A stretch of 64,000 nucleotides of DNA from CAJJDF01 sp965655625 (GCA_965655625.1 CBFHHA010000007.1:14339-78338), one strand, 5' to 3'. Numbered from the stretch's first letter, positions 16,578 to 25,581 are shown. Program-made: numbers and translations. The notes: a model not told the origin generated them from the sequence alone.

Positions 16578-16634
16578 GTTACATGTAACAAAACTCTCCT
16601 CCGCCATACCTCAAAGAGTTATGACAGAGGAGAG
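16578..16634. repeat. Palindrome and hairpin in the convergent msrA/S41 intergenic region
   Basis: GTTACATGTAAC (16578-16589) is a perfect 12-bp palindrome. Directly after it CTCTCCTC (16594-16601) pairs with GAGGAGAG (16627-16634), enclosing shorter stems CATA/TATG and CTC/GAG around an AAA loop. There is no U-tract, so it is not a classic terminator; a REP-like element or a transcript 3' end structure is possible. Confidence 0.5.
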
Positions 16635-16655
16635 AATTCATAAAAATTTAAGGGA

Positions 16656-17657
16656 CTATTGCAATTCAAGAATTGCCCTTTCTAGAATTTCGTCTTTTGT
16701 AAGATTAGACCAATCAAAAAGAACTGAAATATCTGGTGGGACACCTTTCTCATATTCTGGATTTTTATCCAACGATAATGCTTGAGTGATGGAAAACCTA
16801 TAAGTCCAACCGTTTGGTAATTGTCCTCCATTCGGGAGTCCTAAGCCCCCTCCTGTTGTATCACCTATTAAGACCATTTTTGGAAGAGCTTTGGTGGCAA
16901 GAGAGGTAAAGGAACCTGCACTATAAGTTCCCCTATCAGTTAGTACAGCAACTTTTTTATTGTAACGAATTCCTTTAAAAGGTTCAACATATACAGGTTG
17001 TGGAGCAGAAAAATCATTATGCCCTTTGCCTGTTTTTATCCTGGAGTAATTCACTAATGTTTTTGTCTCTACAAATCGACTTAGTATCTGGAAAATATCT
17101 GTTACAGCACCGCCACCATTTTCTCTGAGGTCTAAGACCAATCCTTTTGTATTTCTATATCGTTGAAGAATAAAGTTTAAATTAACAGAATCCACAGTAC
17201 CAGTAAATTCGTTAAATCTTATATACCCAATTTGTCCATTATCGATGAAGTCAGGGAGAAAAGGACCTGTTCGGTACACATTGTCGGATAAATAGTTTTC
17301 CTTAAGAACTCTACCGTCATAATTATCCTTTCCTAAATACCTTACCCCAAAAACTGACACATTAAAATTTGAAAAGAGATTGGTATGATCATCTTTTAAT
17401 TCTATGAGCATGCCACCTAAAACACTGAATAGTGAGTCATCGCTCATTCCTTCATATATTTTGGAGGAATATTGCGATTTAATAGCTTGCCAATTAATTC
17501 CTTTCAACTCAAAATAAGAGTATTTTTCATTGCATTCATTCCAAAGGTATTCAAAGTTTTCTCTTGCATTGGTGGAGGATAAATCTTTCTCGAAAAATAC
17601 TTTTTCGCAAGAGGTTAATAAAAATCCAAGTAGGAGTATTCGATATATATTATTCAT
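16656..17657 (-). CDS. S41-family C-terminal processing peptidase, lipoprotein
   Basis: A 333-residue lipoprotein (signal ending LLTSC17) with the tail-specific protease core: a helical N-terminal domain, GQIGYIRFNEFTG, GLVLDLRENGGG and the nucleophile Ser246 in TDRGTYSAGSFTS. GDTTGGGLGLPNGG follows, and the ending GVPPDISV is typical of the family. A clear PDZ domain is not seen between residues 85 and 130, where a short region only loosely fits, so substrate selection may differ from CtpA. It likely degrades or trims periplasmic proteins. It lies 9 bp from the barrel-like gene upstream on the same strand, and the two probably form an operon. Confidence 0.85.
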   Translation of the reverse strand: MNNIYRILLLGFLLTSCEKVFFEKDLSSTNARENFEYLWNECNEKYSYFELKGINWQAIKSQYSSKIYEGMSDDSLFSVLGGMLIELKDDHTNLFSNFNVSVFGVRYLGKDNYDGRVLKENYLSDNVYRTGPFLPDFIDNGQIGYIRFNEFTGTVDSVNLNFILQRYRNTKGLVLDLRENGGGAVTDIFQILSRFVETKTLVNYSRIKTGKGHNDFSAPQPVYVEPFKGIRYNKKVAVLTDRGTYSAGSFTSLATKALPKMVLIGDTTGGGLGLPNGGQLPNGWTYRFSITQALSLDKNPEYEKGVPPDISVLFDWSNLTKDEILERAILELQ

Positions 17658-17666
17658 ATTATGTGA

Positions 17667-18536
17667 CTATTTGTAATTAAACATTAAAGTTGCTTTTATT
17701 GTGTGTGATGCCATTTCAAGTTGATCAAACTTACCACCAGTTTTATAGGCCTCCCATAGATAAGATAGTTGGAGAGAGTTGTTGTTTTTCAATAGGACGG
17801 TATAGTCCACAGCACTACTCAGCCTAAAGCCTGAAAATAAGTTGTACTTATATCCTTCAAATACTTTGGGATCATTCAAAACACTGGATTGTCCGATATA
17901 GGCATAACCATTTCTTAATGCACTATTTATTAATCCAATATTGAGTCGGTAATCCAAATGTCTCGTTTTTGGTTTTAGGTGGTAGTTAAAAAATAATATT
18001 TTTTTTGATTTTGCTTGATTTCTACTAATGTCCCAACTAACTTTTGCTGATCCAAAGAGCGTGGCAATGATTTCTCTTCCCAAAGCATTATTTTGCAACG
18101 AGGCATTATTTCTTAAATTCCCAGTGGTATTAAATAATCCTCCTACTTTCGTAGTTAATTTTTCAGTTGACAATTTTTTTACTCGATACAGTTGTGAGTA
18201 GTAAATTGACAAGCTTTGTAATTTGCTAGTAGATTTGTGTTCGTTATAATCAACTTTAAAATCACCAAAAGAATAAAAAGATCCAATTTCAAATTCTTTC
18301 TGTTCGTTTTGTCTTGATCTAGAAATTGCAATAAAGTTTGGTGTTCCTTTATATGTAAGTGGAGATGTTCCAAAATCTCTAAAAGATGATCTACTTTTAC
18401 CTGCACTTATATTAATATAGGAAGGCATATTTTTTCGAAGATTTTTCCTCGAAGTATTCACTAAAGTATCTTTTTGTCCTATACTAATTATTGGTAATGT
18501 AAAGAACAGAAGAAGTATATATTTCATATTTATCAT
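17667..18536 (-). CDS. Outer-membrane barrel-like protein, function unknown
   Basis: A 289-residue secreted protein; the natural start may be the ATG three codons in (MKYILLLFF), which gives a cleaner signal peptide ending at SIGQ. The mature part shows repeated amphipathic strands (SLSIYYSQLYRV, LQLSYLWEAYKTGG) and a last strand TIKATLMFNYK, a barrel-like end. No family is recognised. It is probably translated together with the S41 peptidase lipoprotein downstream (9-bp gap), which may process it or share an envelope task. Confidence 0.55.
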   Translation of the reverse strand: MINMKYILLLFFTLPIISIGQKDTLVNTSRKNLRKNMPSYINISAGKSRSSFRDFGTSPLTYKGTPNFIAISRSRQNEQKEFEIGSFYSFGDFKVDYNEHKSTSKLQSLSIYYSQLYRVKKLSTEKLTTKVGGLFNTTGNLRNNASLQNNALGREIIATLFGSAKVSWDISRNQAKSKKILFFNYHLKPKTRHLDYRLNIGLINSALRNGYAYIGQSSVLNDPKVFEGYKYNLFSGFRLSSAVDYTVLLKNNNSLQLSYLWEAYKTGGKFDQLEMASHTIKATLMFNYK

Positions 18537-18592
18537 TTCGTTGGTTTTAATAATATTATTAATTTTTGAGGTGAATAAAAATTTATTTGGAA

Positions 18593-18698
18593 CTACGTTA
18601 TCCTAAAAAAATAAATAGCCAAACTGCCTAGAACAATTACTGTGACTAAAAGAATATTCCGTTTGCAGATTTTTAAAAGTCTTAGGATGAATTTTCAT
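18593..18698 (-). pseudogene. Possible 34-residue single-membrane-segment peptide with a one-base frameshift
   Basis: On the minus strand an ATG (18696-18698) is followed by A-run AAAA. If one A is removed, the frame opens to 34 residues: a basic start (KICKRN) followed by a hydrophobic segment (ILLVTVIVLGSLAIYFF) and stop at 18593. As written, the ATG frame gives a different 31-residue peptide without a membrane segment. Chance is a real alternative in AT-rich DNA. Confidence 0.25.
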
Positions 18699-18874
18699 GT
18701 TTTATAAACTTGTTCTCGAATTTGTTTTATTAGTAATTAATGTTTGAACTCTAGTGTATTAGATGTGTGACATTTCAAAATTAGTTTTATTGTTTTTTTA
18801 CCCAAGAAAGAATTTGGTTTAACTTTTAAAAGGTCGGTTTGCTTCTTTTAAATGCTTTTTAGTCTGTTTTTTAT

Positions 18875-18910
18875 AAAAAAAAAGGGAAAGAACTTGAGTT
18901 CTTTCCCTTT
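18875..18910 (-). terminator. Terminator of carB
   Basis: AAAGGGAAAGAACT (18881-18894) pairs perfectly with AGTTCTTTCCCTTT (18897-18910). On the minus strand it is followed by TTTTTTATAA. It lies 31 bp past the carB stop. Confidence 0.85.
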
Positions 18911-18940
18911 CAATTTTGATTTGGCTTTGGCTTGGTTCAG

Positions 18941-21754
18941 TTATTTACTCAACAACATATTTCTTTCCGAATATATTTTTCTAAAGAATTTATCTTTCAA
19001 ATCATCTATAAAGTAAATGGCTTCACCTGTCGATTTCATTTCTGGGCCGAGTTCTTTCGCTACCTCAGGGAATTTTTCGTAAGAAAATACAGGGATTTTA
19101 ATCGCGTATCCTTCTTTTTTAGGAGTGAAATTAAAATCTGTTAATTTAGCTCCCAACATTACTTTGGTTGCATAATTTACATACGGTTCGTCATACGCTT
19201 TTGCAATAAAAGGAACCGTTCTTGAAGCTCTTGGATTGGCTTCAATGATATATACTTCATCATCTTTTATTGCAAACTGGATATTGATTAATCCAACTGT
19301 ATCCAAGGCTAATGCAATTTTCTTGGTATACTCTTCCATTTTTGTTAAGATTAAATCTCCTAAATTGTAGGGAGGAAGTAAAGCATACGAATCGCCAGAA
19401 TGAATTCCTGCAGGTTCAATATGTTGCATCATTCCAATGATATAAACATTTTCTCCATCACAAATGGCATCGGCTTCGGCTTCAATTGCACCTCCCAAAA
19501 AGTGATCCACTAGTATTTGGTTGTCTGGCATGTCTCGCAAGATATCCACTACGTGAGTTTCTAATTCTTGCTCGTTGATTACAATTTTCATTTTTTGTCC
19601 ACCCAAAACGTACGAAGGTCTTACAAGAAGTGGAAATCCAAGTTCTTTCGATTTTTCTAGTGCCTGTTCAGCGCTTTCTACTACTCCAAATTTTGGGTAA
19701 GGAATATTCAATTCTTCTAATTTATTCGAGAATCTTCCTCTGTCTTCTGCTAAGTCTAATGAATCAAATCCAGAACCAATTATTTTAATTCCGTACTTCT
19801 CTAGTTTTTCAGCTAGTTTCAATGCTGTTTGTCCTCCAAGTTGTACAATTACACCTTCTGGTTTTTCATGAAGTATAATGTCGTAAATGTGTTCCCAAAA
19901 TACTGGTTCGAAGTAAAGTTTATCGGCCGTATCAAAATCAGTAGAAACCGTTTCTGGGTTACAGTTGATCATAATGGTTTCGTAGCCCATTTCTTTGGCT
20001 GCATAAATTCCATGCACGCAACAATAATCGAATTCAATACCTTGACCTATTCGGTTGGGTCCCGAACCAAGCACAATAATTTTCTTTTTGTCAGTTACTA
20101 CAGATTCATTTTCCATTTCAAAGGTAGAGTAGTAATAAGGAGTTTTTGCGTCAAATTCAGCCGCACAAGTGTCTACCAATTTATAGACCCTATTTATTCC
20201 CAATTCTTGCCTTTTGGCAAAAACTTGACTTTCCAAAGTTCTTAGTAAATGTGCAACTTGTCTGTCGCAATATCCTTTCTGCTTTGCTTCGAAGAGCAAT
20301 TCACGTGGAATAGAATCCAAAGTGAACTTTTCAATTTTTTTCTCGGTATGAATTAAGTCTTCAATTTGCCTTAAGAACCAATCATCAATTTTTGTAATGT
20401 CTTTGATTGTTTTAAATGGAATTCCCAACTTAATTGAGTCATACACGTGGAATAATCTGTCCCAGCTTGCATGCTTTAAGCTATGAAGGAGTTTGTCTTG
20501 GTTTCTTTCCTCTTTGCCATCTGCTCCCAATCCATTCCTACCAATTTCTAAAGATTGACAAGCTTTTTGAATTGCCTCTTGGAAGGATCTTCCAATTCCC
20601 ATAACTTCTCCCACCGATTTCATTTGTAATCCTAGTTCGGTATTGGCCCCTTTAAATTTGTTAAAATTCCATCTAGGTATTTTTACAATCACATAATCCA
20701 AGGTGGGCTCAAATAGGGCAGAGGTTGTTTTTGTAATTTGATTGTCGAGTTCATCAAGTGTGTAACCAATAGCCAATTTCGATGCAATTTTTGCAATTGG
20801 GTACCCGGTCGCTTTTGAGGCTAACGCAGAAGAGCGAGAAACCCTTGGGTTAATTTCAATCGCAATAATTTCCTCTTTTTCATCAGGCGAAACAGAGAAT
20901 TGCACATTACATCCTCCTGCAAAATTCCCGATGCTTCTCATCATTTTGATGGCCATGTCTCTCATTTTCTGATAGGTGGTATCAGATAATGTCATCGCTG
21001 GGGCAACCGTAATGGAATCTCCAGTATGAATTCCCATAGGATCAAAATTTTCGATCGAACAAATGATAATTACATTGTCATTTTTGTCTCTCAACAACTC
21101 CAATTCGTATTCTTTCCATCCAATTACAGCTTTATCAATCATCACTTCGTGTATGGGCGAAGCATGTAATCCTCGGTTTAGTAATTCATCAAACTCATCA
21201 GCAGTGTGAACGAAACTAGCTCCGCTACCACCCAATGTGTACGAAGGACGAATTACTAAAGGGAAACCTATTTCCTGAGCAATTTCTTTTCCTTTTAGGA
21301 AAGAACGAGCCGTGTCTGAAGGAGCTGAACCAACTCCAATTTCATCCATCAATGCTCTAAATTTCTCTCTGTTTTCTGTGATTTCAATCGCATCAATATC
21401 CACTCCAATAATCTCAACACCGTGGTCTTCCCAAATTCCCAATTCTTTACATTTGATACACAAGTTGAGAGCTGTTTGCCCTCCCATGGTGGGCAAAACG
21501 GCATCAATATTGTGCTTTTTTAGAATCTCCTCAACGTATTCAGGTTCGAGTGGTTTCAGATAAACATTATCCGCAACCATCTTATCTGTCATGATTGTTG
21601 CCGGGTTAGAATTAATTAAAGTAACTTCTATTCCTTCTTCTCTCAATGAACGAGATGCTTGGGATCCGGCATAATCAAATTCACAGGCTTGACCAATAAC
21701 AATCGGTCCACTACCAATGATAAGAATTGATTTTATTTGTTGATTCTTTGGCAT
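18941..21754 (-). CDS. carB: Carbamoyl-phosphate synthase large subunit, lacking the allosteric domain
   Basis: A 937-residue enzyme making carbamoyl phosphate for pyrimidines and arginine. Two homologous synthetase halves are visible: the first with SGPIVIGQACEFDYAGSQA and IRPSYTLGGSGASF, the second with GSGPNRIGQGIEFDYCCVH and VRPSYVLGGQKMKI, each followed by an ATP-grasp end (EINPRVSRSS and EANPRASRTVPF). The protein stops soon after the second half (RNMLLSK), about 130 residues shorter than the 1073-residue E. coli enzyme. The missing part is the MGS-like domain that binds UMP and ornithine, so the usual feedback control is absent. carA is not adjacent. Confidence 0.96.
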   Translation of the reverse strand: MPKNQQIKSILIIGSGPIVIGQACEFDYAGSQASRSLREEGIEVTLINSNPATIMTDKMVADNVYLKPLEPEYVEEILKKHNIDAVLPTMGGQTALNLCIKCKELGIWEDHGVEIIGVDIDAIEITENREKFRALMDEIGVGSAPSDTARSFLKGKEIAQEIGFPLVIRPSYTLGGSGASFVHTADEFDELLNRGLHASPIHEVMIDKAVIGWKEYELELLRDKNDNVIIICSIENFDPMGIHTGDSITVAPAMTLSDTTYQKMRDMAIKMMRSIGNFAGGCNVQFSVSPDEKEEIIAIEINPRVSRSSALASKATGYPIAKIASKLAIGYTLDELDNQITKTTSALFEPTLDYVIVKIPRWNFNKFKGANTELGLQMKSVGEVMGIGRSFQEAIQKACQSLEIGRNGLGADGKEERNQDKLLHSLKHASWDRLFHVYDSIKLGIPFKTIKDITKIDDWFLRQIEDLIHTEKKIEKFTLDSIPRELLFEAKQKGYCDRQVAHLLRTLESQVFAKRQELGINRVYKLVDTCAAEFDAKTPYYYSTFEMENESVVTDKKKIIVLGSGPNRIGQGIEFDYCCVHGIYAAKEMGYETIMINCNPETVSTDFDTADKLYFEPVFWEHIYDIILHEKPEGVIVQLGGQTALKLAEKLEKYGIKIIGSGFDSLDLAEDRGRFSNKLEELNIPYPKFGVVESAEQALEKSKELGFPLLVRPSYVLGGQKMKIVINEQELETHVVDILRDMPDNQILVDHFLGGAIEAEADAICDGENVYIIGMMQHIEPAGIHSGDSYALLPPYNLGDLILTKMEEYTKKIALALDTVGLINIQFAIKDDEVYIIEANPRASRTVPFIAKAYDEPYVNYATKVMLGAKLTDFNFTPKKEGYAIKIPVFSYEKFPEVAKELGPEMKSTGEAIYFIDDLKDKFFRKIYSERNMLLSK

Positions 21755-21821
21755 GGGTGCTAGTTTTCTAAGGTTTTGTGTAGTGTGTAACTAAATTTGG
21801 TAAAAATACAGATTATAGGGC

Positions 21822-21850
21822 AAAAAAAAAGGACAACGATTGTTGTCCTT
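21822..21850 (-). terminator. Terminator of rpmH
   Basis: AAGGACAAC (21829-21837) pairs with GTTGTCCTT (21842-21850). Read on the minus strand the hairpin runs into a long T-run (complement of the A-run 21822-21830). Confidence 0.8.
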
Positions 21851-21867
21851 ATTAAAATTTATTAACA

Positions 21868-22026
21868 TTATCTCTTTGGTCTTGCCTCACAAGAAACCGA
21901 TAACTTCTTTCTTCCTTTCTTTCTTCTACGAGCAAGAACTCTACGTCCATTTGCTGACGACATTCTTTCTCTGAAACCGTGCTTGTTTCTTCTCTTTCTT
22001 CTTGATGGTTGGTATGTTCTTTTCAT
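21868..22026 (-). CDS. rpmH: 50S ribosomal protein L34
   Basis: A 52-residue very basic protein starting MKRTYQPSRRKRRNKHGF and continuing RMSSANGRRVLARRR, the hallmark of L34. It is a few residues longer at the C-terminus (SCEARPKR) than the 46-residue E. coli protein. It has its own promoter (22049-22078) and terminator, and no rnpA or dnaA neighbour, so it is separated from the usual replication-origin context. Confidence 0.97.
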   Translation of the reverse strand: MKRTYQPSRRKRRNKHGFRERMSSANGRRVLARRRKKGRKKLSVSCEARPKR

Positions 22027-22048
22027 ATCTTGTTGTTATTACGGTTTG

Positions 22049-22078
22049 CAAAAATACATAATTTATTATTTAAACAAA
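22049..22078 (-). promoter_or_regulatory. Promoter of rpmH
   Basis: The minus strand has TTTG (complement of 22075-22078), an 18-bp spacer and TATTTTTG (complement of 22049-22056), 22 bp before the rpmH ATG. Confidence 0.65.
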
Positions 22079-22098
22079 GAAATTTGACTAAATTATTT

Positions 22099-22106
22099 TA
22101 AATTTG
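22099..22106 (+). promoter_or_regulatory. -7 element upstream of the GT-C gene
   Basis: TAAATTTG; the leader would be about 10 nt before the ATG at 22122. The nearest TTTG (22083-22086) is only 12 bp upstream, closer than usual. Confidence 0.35.
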
Positions 22107-22121
22107 AGAAAACTAGATTTT

Positions 22122-23690
22122 ATGACCTGGAATACCAACAAACGCATTCTCATTTCGGGGATCGCAGTACTTACTTTACTTTTTATCTCTAATTACAATT
22201 CTATTTTTGATTCGAAGTTAGACGCTAATGGTGATAATTATCATTATTACATTTTGGGAAAATCTTTGAACGAAGGTAACGGATATCGTTCAAGCTATAC
22301 TCCAACGAATCAGCTGCACAATCATTATCCTCCAGGCTATCCTTTTTTAATATCTGTTATGATGGTTTTTTCGGATTCATTTGATTTTATAAAAACCATG
22401 AACGGTGTTTTTCTTCTAGGTTCTATCCTTCTTTTATGTTTGATATACTATAATTTCACCAAAATCAAACGACCTTTTGTGTATGTTTTCATTGGTATAT
22501 TTTGTCTATTGAATTATAATTTATTAAAATATTCGACTATTATGATGAGTGAAATATCTTTCACTTTTTTCTCTATTGCCTCCTTGTTTTTATTTTTTTT
22601 AATGGAGAAAGAGGAGAAGATAAGGCGTAAATATTTGTATTTGTTTCTATTGATAACAACTGTTTCTCTCACATTCTATATCCGAACTACAGGAGTTATA
22701 ATGTTTCTCACCTTTTTCTTTTATTACATTTCTCAAAAACAGTGGAAAAAGAGTTTGGTTGTAGTAGGATTAAGTATTTTAATAATTGCACCTTGGCAAA
22801 TAAGGAGTAGCGTTTATGGCCTCAAAAGTTCATACCAGGGACAACTTCTTGCCAAAAATCCATACAACAGAGCTGAGGGAGCCGCGAACTTTGGCGATTT
22901 TTTAGAACGTTTTGCCACCAACGTCAATAGGTATATCTCTAAGGAAATTCCTAATGGAGTTTTTCCATTTCTTAAAGTTAATTATAATCAACCCGAAGAA
23001 AGTGATGTGAGTCAACCAGTTGCAGGGGTTTTAACACTTATTTTTGCGTTTTTGGGATTGTTTTTTATTGAAAAAAAATTGGGCATCATTCTCTTTTTAT
23101 ACATTGCAGGAACCTTTACTGTTTTGCTTCTTTGGCCGGTTTCTTGGTATGGGACAAGATTCTTTTTGCCTCTTGTTCCATTATTTTTATTTCTTATTTT
23201 TGTCGGCTTTTTTGAGCTTGTTGTGTTTGCTTTGCAGAAACTAAAAATAAACAGTCAACTTATTCCTTACACAATTTTTATTTTGATTTCGCTTGTGTTT
23301 TTTAAGAATTTTTCTCCAGCCATCAATGATCTGAAAAAAGTGGCTAGCGCACCCAATCCGCCTGGACTCAATGATTTTATTAAAATCGCTGAATATGCAA
23401 AGGTTAATCTGCCATCTGATGCTGTTGTGGCTAATAGAAAGGGTCAAATTTTTTATGTTCACTCTGGTAAAAAAGCTTTGAGATATCCTGATAACCCAGT
23501 TACTGAAGAGGTGTTGGAATTTTTTGATGAAAAAAACATAACCCATGTTATCGTAGATAGGTTGGGTTACTCCTCAACAGGCAGATTTTTAGTTCCCGTG
23601 ATCAACAAACACAGAGATAGATTTACATTAATTAGAGAAGTGGGTAACCCATCGACTCTTTTGTTCAAATATAACAATGGCAAGAGCTGA
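22122..23690 (+). CDS. GT-C type membrane glycosyltransferase (PMT/ArnT-like)
   Basis: An integral membrane protein of 522 residues from the ATG at 22122; a TTG at 22104 would extend it by six residues but lies inside a TAAATTTG promoter element (22099-22106), so I reject it. After the first membrane segment comes an acidic motif DANGDNYHYY, as in the first loop of GT-C enzymes, then HYPPGYPFL, about ten more hydrophobic segments, and a soluble C-terminal part after residue 420. Such enzymes move a sugar from a lipid-linked donor to a protein or lipid on the outer face of the inner membrane. It overlaps the ABC exporter gene by 14 bp, which supports a joint role in envelope lipid or glycan assembly. 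Confidence 0.75.
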   Translation: MTWNTNKRILISGIAVLTLLFISNYNSIFDSKLDANGDNYHYYILGKSLNEGNGYRSSYTPTNQLHNHYPPGYPFLISVMMVFSDSFDFIKTMNGVFLLGSILLLCLIYYNFTKIKRPFVYVFIGIFCLLNYNLLKYSTIMMSEISFTFFSIASLFLFFLMEKEEKIRRKYLYLFLLITTVSLTFYIRTTGVIMFLTFFFYYISQKQWKKSLVVVGLSILIIAPWQIRSSVYGLKSSYQGQLLAKNPYNRAEGAANFGDFLERFATNVNRYISKEIPNGVFPFLKVNYNQPEESDVSQPVAGVLTLIFAFLGLFFIEKKLGIILFLYIAGTFTVLLLWPVSWYGTRFFLPLVPLFLFLIFVGFFELVVFALQKLKINSQLIPYTIFILISLVFFKNFSPAINDLKKVASAPNPPGLNDFIKIAEYAKVNLPSDAVVANRKGQIFYVHSGKKALRYPDNPVTEEVLEFFDEKNITHVIVDRLGYSSTGRFLVPVINKHRDRFTLIREVGNPSTLLFKYNNGKS

Positions 23691-25488
23691 AAGAATAAAA
23701 TTAGATAAACAAACCATCAAAAAAGCTTCCACATTTTTTCGATTCATAAAACCGTATAAATTAGCCTTTATTTTGGGAATGATATTTTTGTTCCTTTCCA
23801 GCGCAACAGCGATGTTGTTTCCTTATTTGATGGGACAATTGATTGGAAAAGATTCAACTAATGGAATTCCTTCTGTTACCGATTCTATACCTGAACCCTC
23901 ACAATCGTTTGATTTAAATGTAACTTCTACTTTAATTACTGTGATGATTTTAGTGTTTGGGGCTCAAGCTATTTTTTCTTTTTTCAGAGTCTATTTGTTT
24001 GGATACTTTACTGCTAACGCCCTCAAGGATTTACGTGTTGCCGCTTTTTCTGTGCTTATCGCTTCACCGCTCCATTTTTTTAATAAAAACAAAGTAGGGG
24101 AGTTAACAAGTCGAATTTCTAACGATATCGAACAACTGAGAGAAACGTTAAATACAGTGCTGGCTTCGTTTATCAGACAACTAATTACTGTGGTGGTAAG
24201 TTTGATAGCTTTGTTTATCATGTCGCCCAAATTGTGTTTTATCATGCTGGCAGTAGTCCCGGTGGTGGCAATTGTGGCCGTAGTTTTTGGTCGATTTGTG
24301 AAGAAAGTGGCCAAAGAAACTCAAGATGCTTCGGCTGAATCCAATTCAGTGTTGGAAGAAAGTATGATGGGAATTACCAACGTGAAAGCCTTTGCCAATG
24401 AGTTTTTTGAGATAATTCGCTATGGTAAAAAAGTAGAAGAAGTGAAAGACAAAACCATGCGCATTGTTTTTTGGCGAGGACTTTTTATCACGTTCATTAT
24501 TTTTTGCATGTTTGGTTCCATTGTATTTGTGATTTATCAAGGAAAATTGATGGTAGATACTGGGGAAATGAGCAACAAGAATTTCATTAGTTTTATTCTC
24601 TACACCATTTTTGTGGGTGGTGCAATTAGTAGTTTGCCCGAGTTGTTTTCAAGTGTTCAAAAATCTATTGGATCTACCGAAAAGTTGATGGCTATTTTGG
24701 ATGGAGATATCGAAAATTTGGCGTTGAGTAAAATTGATAATCCATTAAACTTAAAAGGGGATGTGACTATTAATAACCTCTATTTTTCATACGATACTCG
24801 TCCCGATGTAGAGGTCTTGAAAGGAGTTTCTGTGACAATAAAAGCCGGTCAACAAATAGCTTTAGTCGGTTCTTCAGGTTCTGGTAAGTCCACGCTTTCG
24901 GCCTTGTTGTTGCAATTTTACCAACCCAATTCGGGAGAGATTTTATTTGATGGAAAACCTGCTAATCAATACGATTTGAGCAAATTGCGTAATGAAATGT
25001 CGATCGTTCCACAAGAAGTAATTCTGTTTGGAGGAAGTATTAAAGAAAATATTGCCTACGGAGATTTGGAAGCAACTGACGAGGAAATTATAGAAGCAGC
25101 AAAAGGTGCAAATGCACATGAGTTTATTCTGAATTTTCCTGATGGGTATGAGACGTATGTTGGAGATAGAGGGATTCAACTATCTGGTGGACAGAAACAA
25201 AGAGTGGCCATTGCCCGGGCAATTCTCAAAAATCCTTCTATTTTAATTTTGGATGAAGCCACAAGTTCTCTTGATTCTGAAAGTGAAATGCTCGTACAAG
25301 AAGCATTGGATAGACTGATGAAAGGACGAACTTCGTTGGTTATTGCTCACCGATTATCGACTATTAAAAACTCAGATAAAATTATTGTGCTAGAAAATGG
25401 AAATAGTGTAGAATCGGGAAAACATGAAGACTTGGTTTTATTAGAGAACGGTGTGTACAGGAATTTAAGTGAAATACAGTACAGGTAA
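23677..25488 (+). CDS. ABC exporter, fused permease-ATPase (MsbA-like)
   Basis: A 603-residue half-transporter working as a dimer in the inner membrane. Six membrane segments occupy about residues 20-340. The nucleotide-binding domain follows: Walker A GSSGSGKST (about residue 393), Q-loop IVPQEVILFGGSIKENI, signature LSGGQKQR, Walker B ILILDEATSSLDSES and switch His in AHRLSTI. MsbA-type proteins flip lipid A or other lipids; the close overlap with the GT-C gene upstream suggests export of a glycolipid, but multidrug export is an alternative. Confidence 0.92.
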   Translation: MARAERIKLDKQTIKKASTFFRFIKPYKLAFILGMIFLFLSSATAMLFPYLMGQLIGKDSTNGIPSVTDSIPEPSQSFDLNVTSTLITVMILVFGAQAIFSFFRVYLFGYFTANALKDLRVAAFSVLIASPLHFFNKNKVGELTSRISNDIEQLRETLNTVLASFIRQLITVVVSLIALFIMSPKLCFIMLAVVPVVAIVAVVFGRFVKKVAKETQDASAESNSVLEESMMGITNVKAFANEFFEIIRYGKKVEEVKDKTMRIVFWRGLFITFIIFCMFGSIVFVIYQGKLMVDTGEMSNKNFISFILYTIFVGGAISSLPELFSSVQKSIGSTEKLMAILDGDIENLALSKIDNPLNLKGDVTINNLYFSYDTRPDVEVLKGVSVTIKAGQQIALVGSSGSGKSTLSALLLQFYQPNSGEILFDGKPANQYDLSKLRNEMSIVPQEVILFGGSIKENIAYGDLEATDEEIIEAAKGANAHEFILNFPDGYETYVGDRGIQLSGGQKQRVAIARAILKNPSILILDEATSSLDSESEMLVQEALDRLMKGRTSLVIAHRLSTIKNSDKIIVLENGNSVESGKHEDLVLLENGVYRNLSEIQYR

Positions 25489-25511
25489 ACCAGAACTGTT
25501 TAATAAAAACA

Positions 25512-25562
25512 CTTCGTCTCCGCTCAGTGTGACTTTTAGAGTCTGTTTGAGCGGAGAGGAAG
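25512..25562. repeat. REP-like hairpin
   Basis: CTTCGTCTCCGCTCA (25512-25526) and TGAGCGGAGAGGAAG (25548-25562) are inverted repeats with one mismatch in 15. An inner GACT/AGTC stem lies in the loop. The CTTCG...CTCAGTGTGAC core resembles dispersed intergenic repeats common in Bacteroidota. No U-tract follows. Confidence 0.55.
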
Positions 25563-25581
25563 ACAAAAATGAGAATAAACC

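Larger units (their letters stand above)
18537..18940. other. 404-bp gap upstream of the barrel gene
   Basis: AT-rich stretch without a full gene. It holds the possible broken small ORF at 18593-18698 and, at its right end, the carB terminator at 18875-18910. I see no further promoter of consensus type or repeat. Confidence 0.6.

Noticed and set aside
19829..20245. 138-codon frame on the plus strand inside carB
   Set aside because: It is antisense to the well-supported carB coding region and shows no domain.
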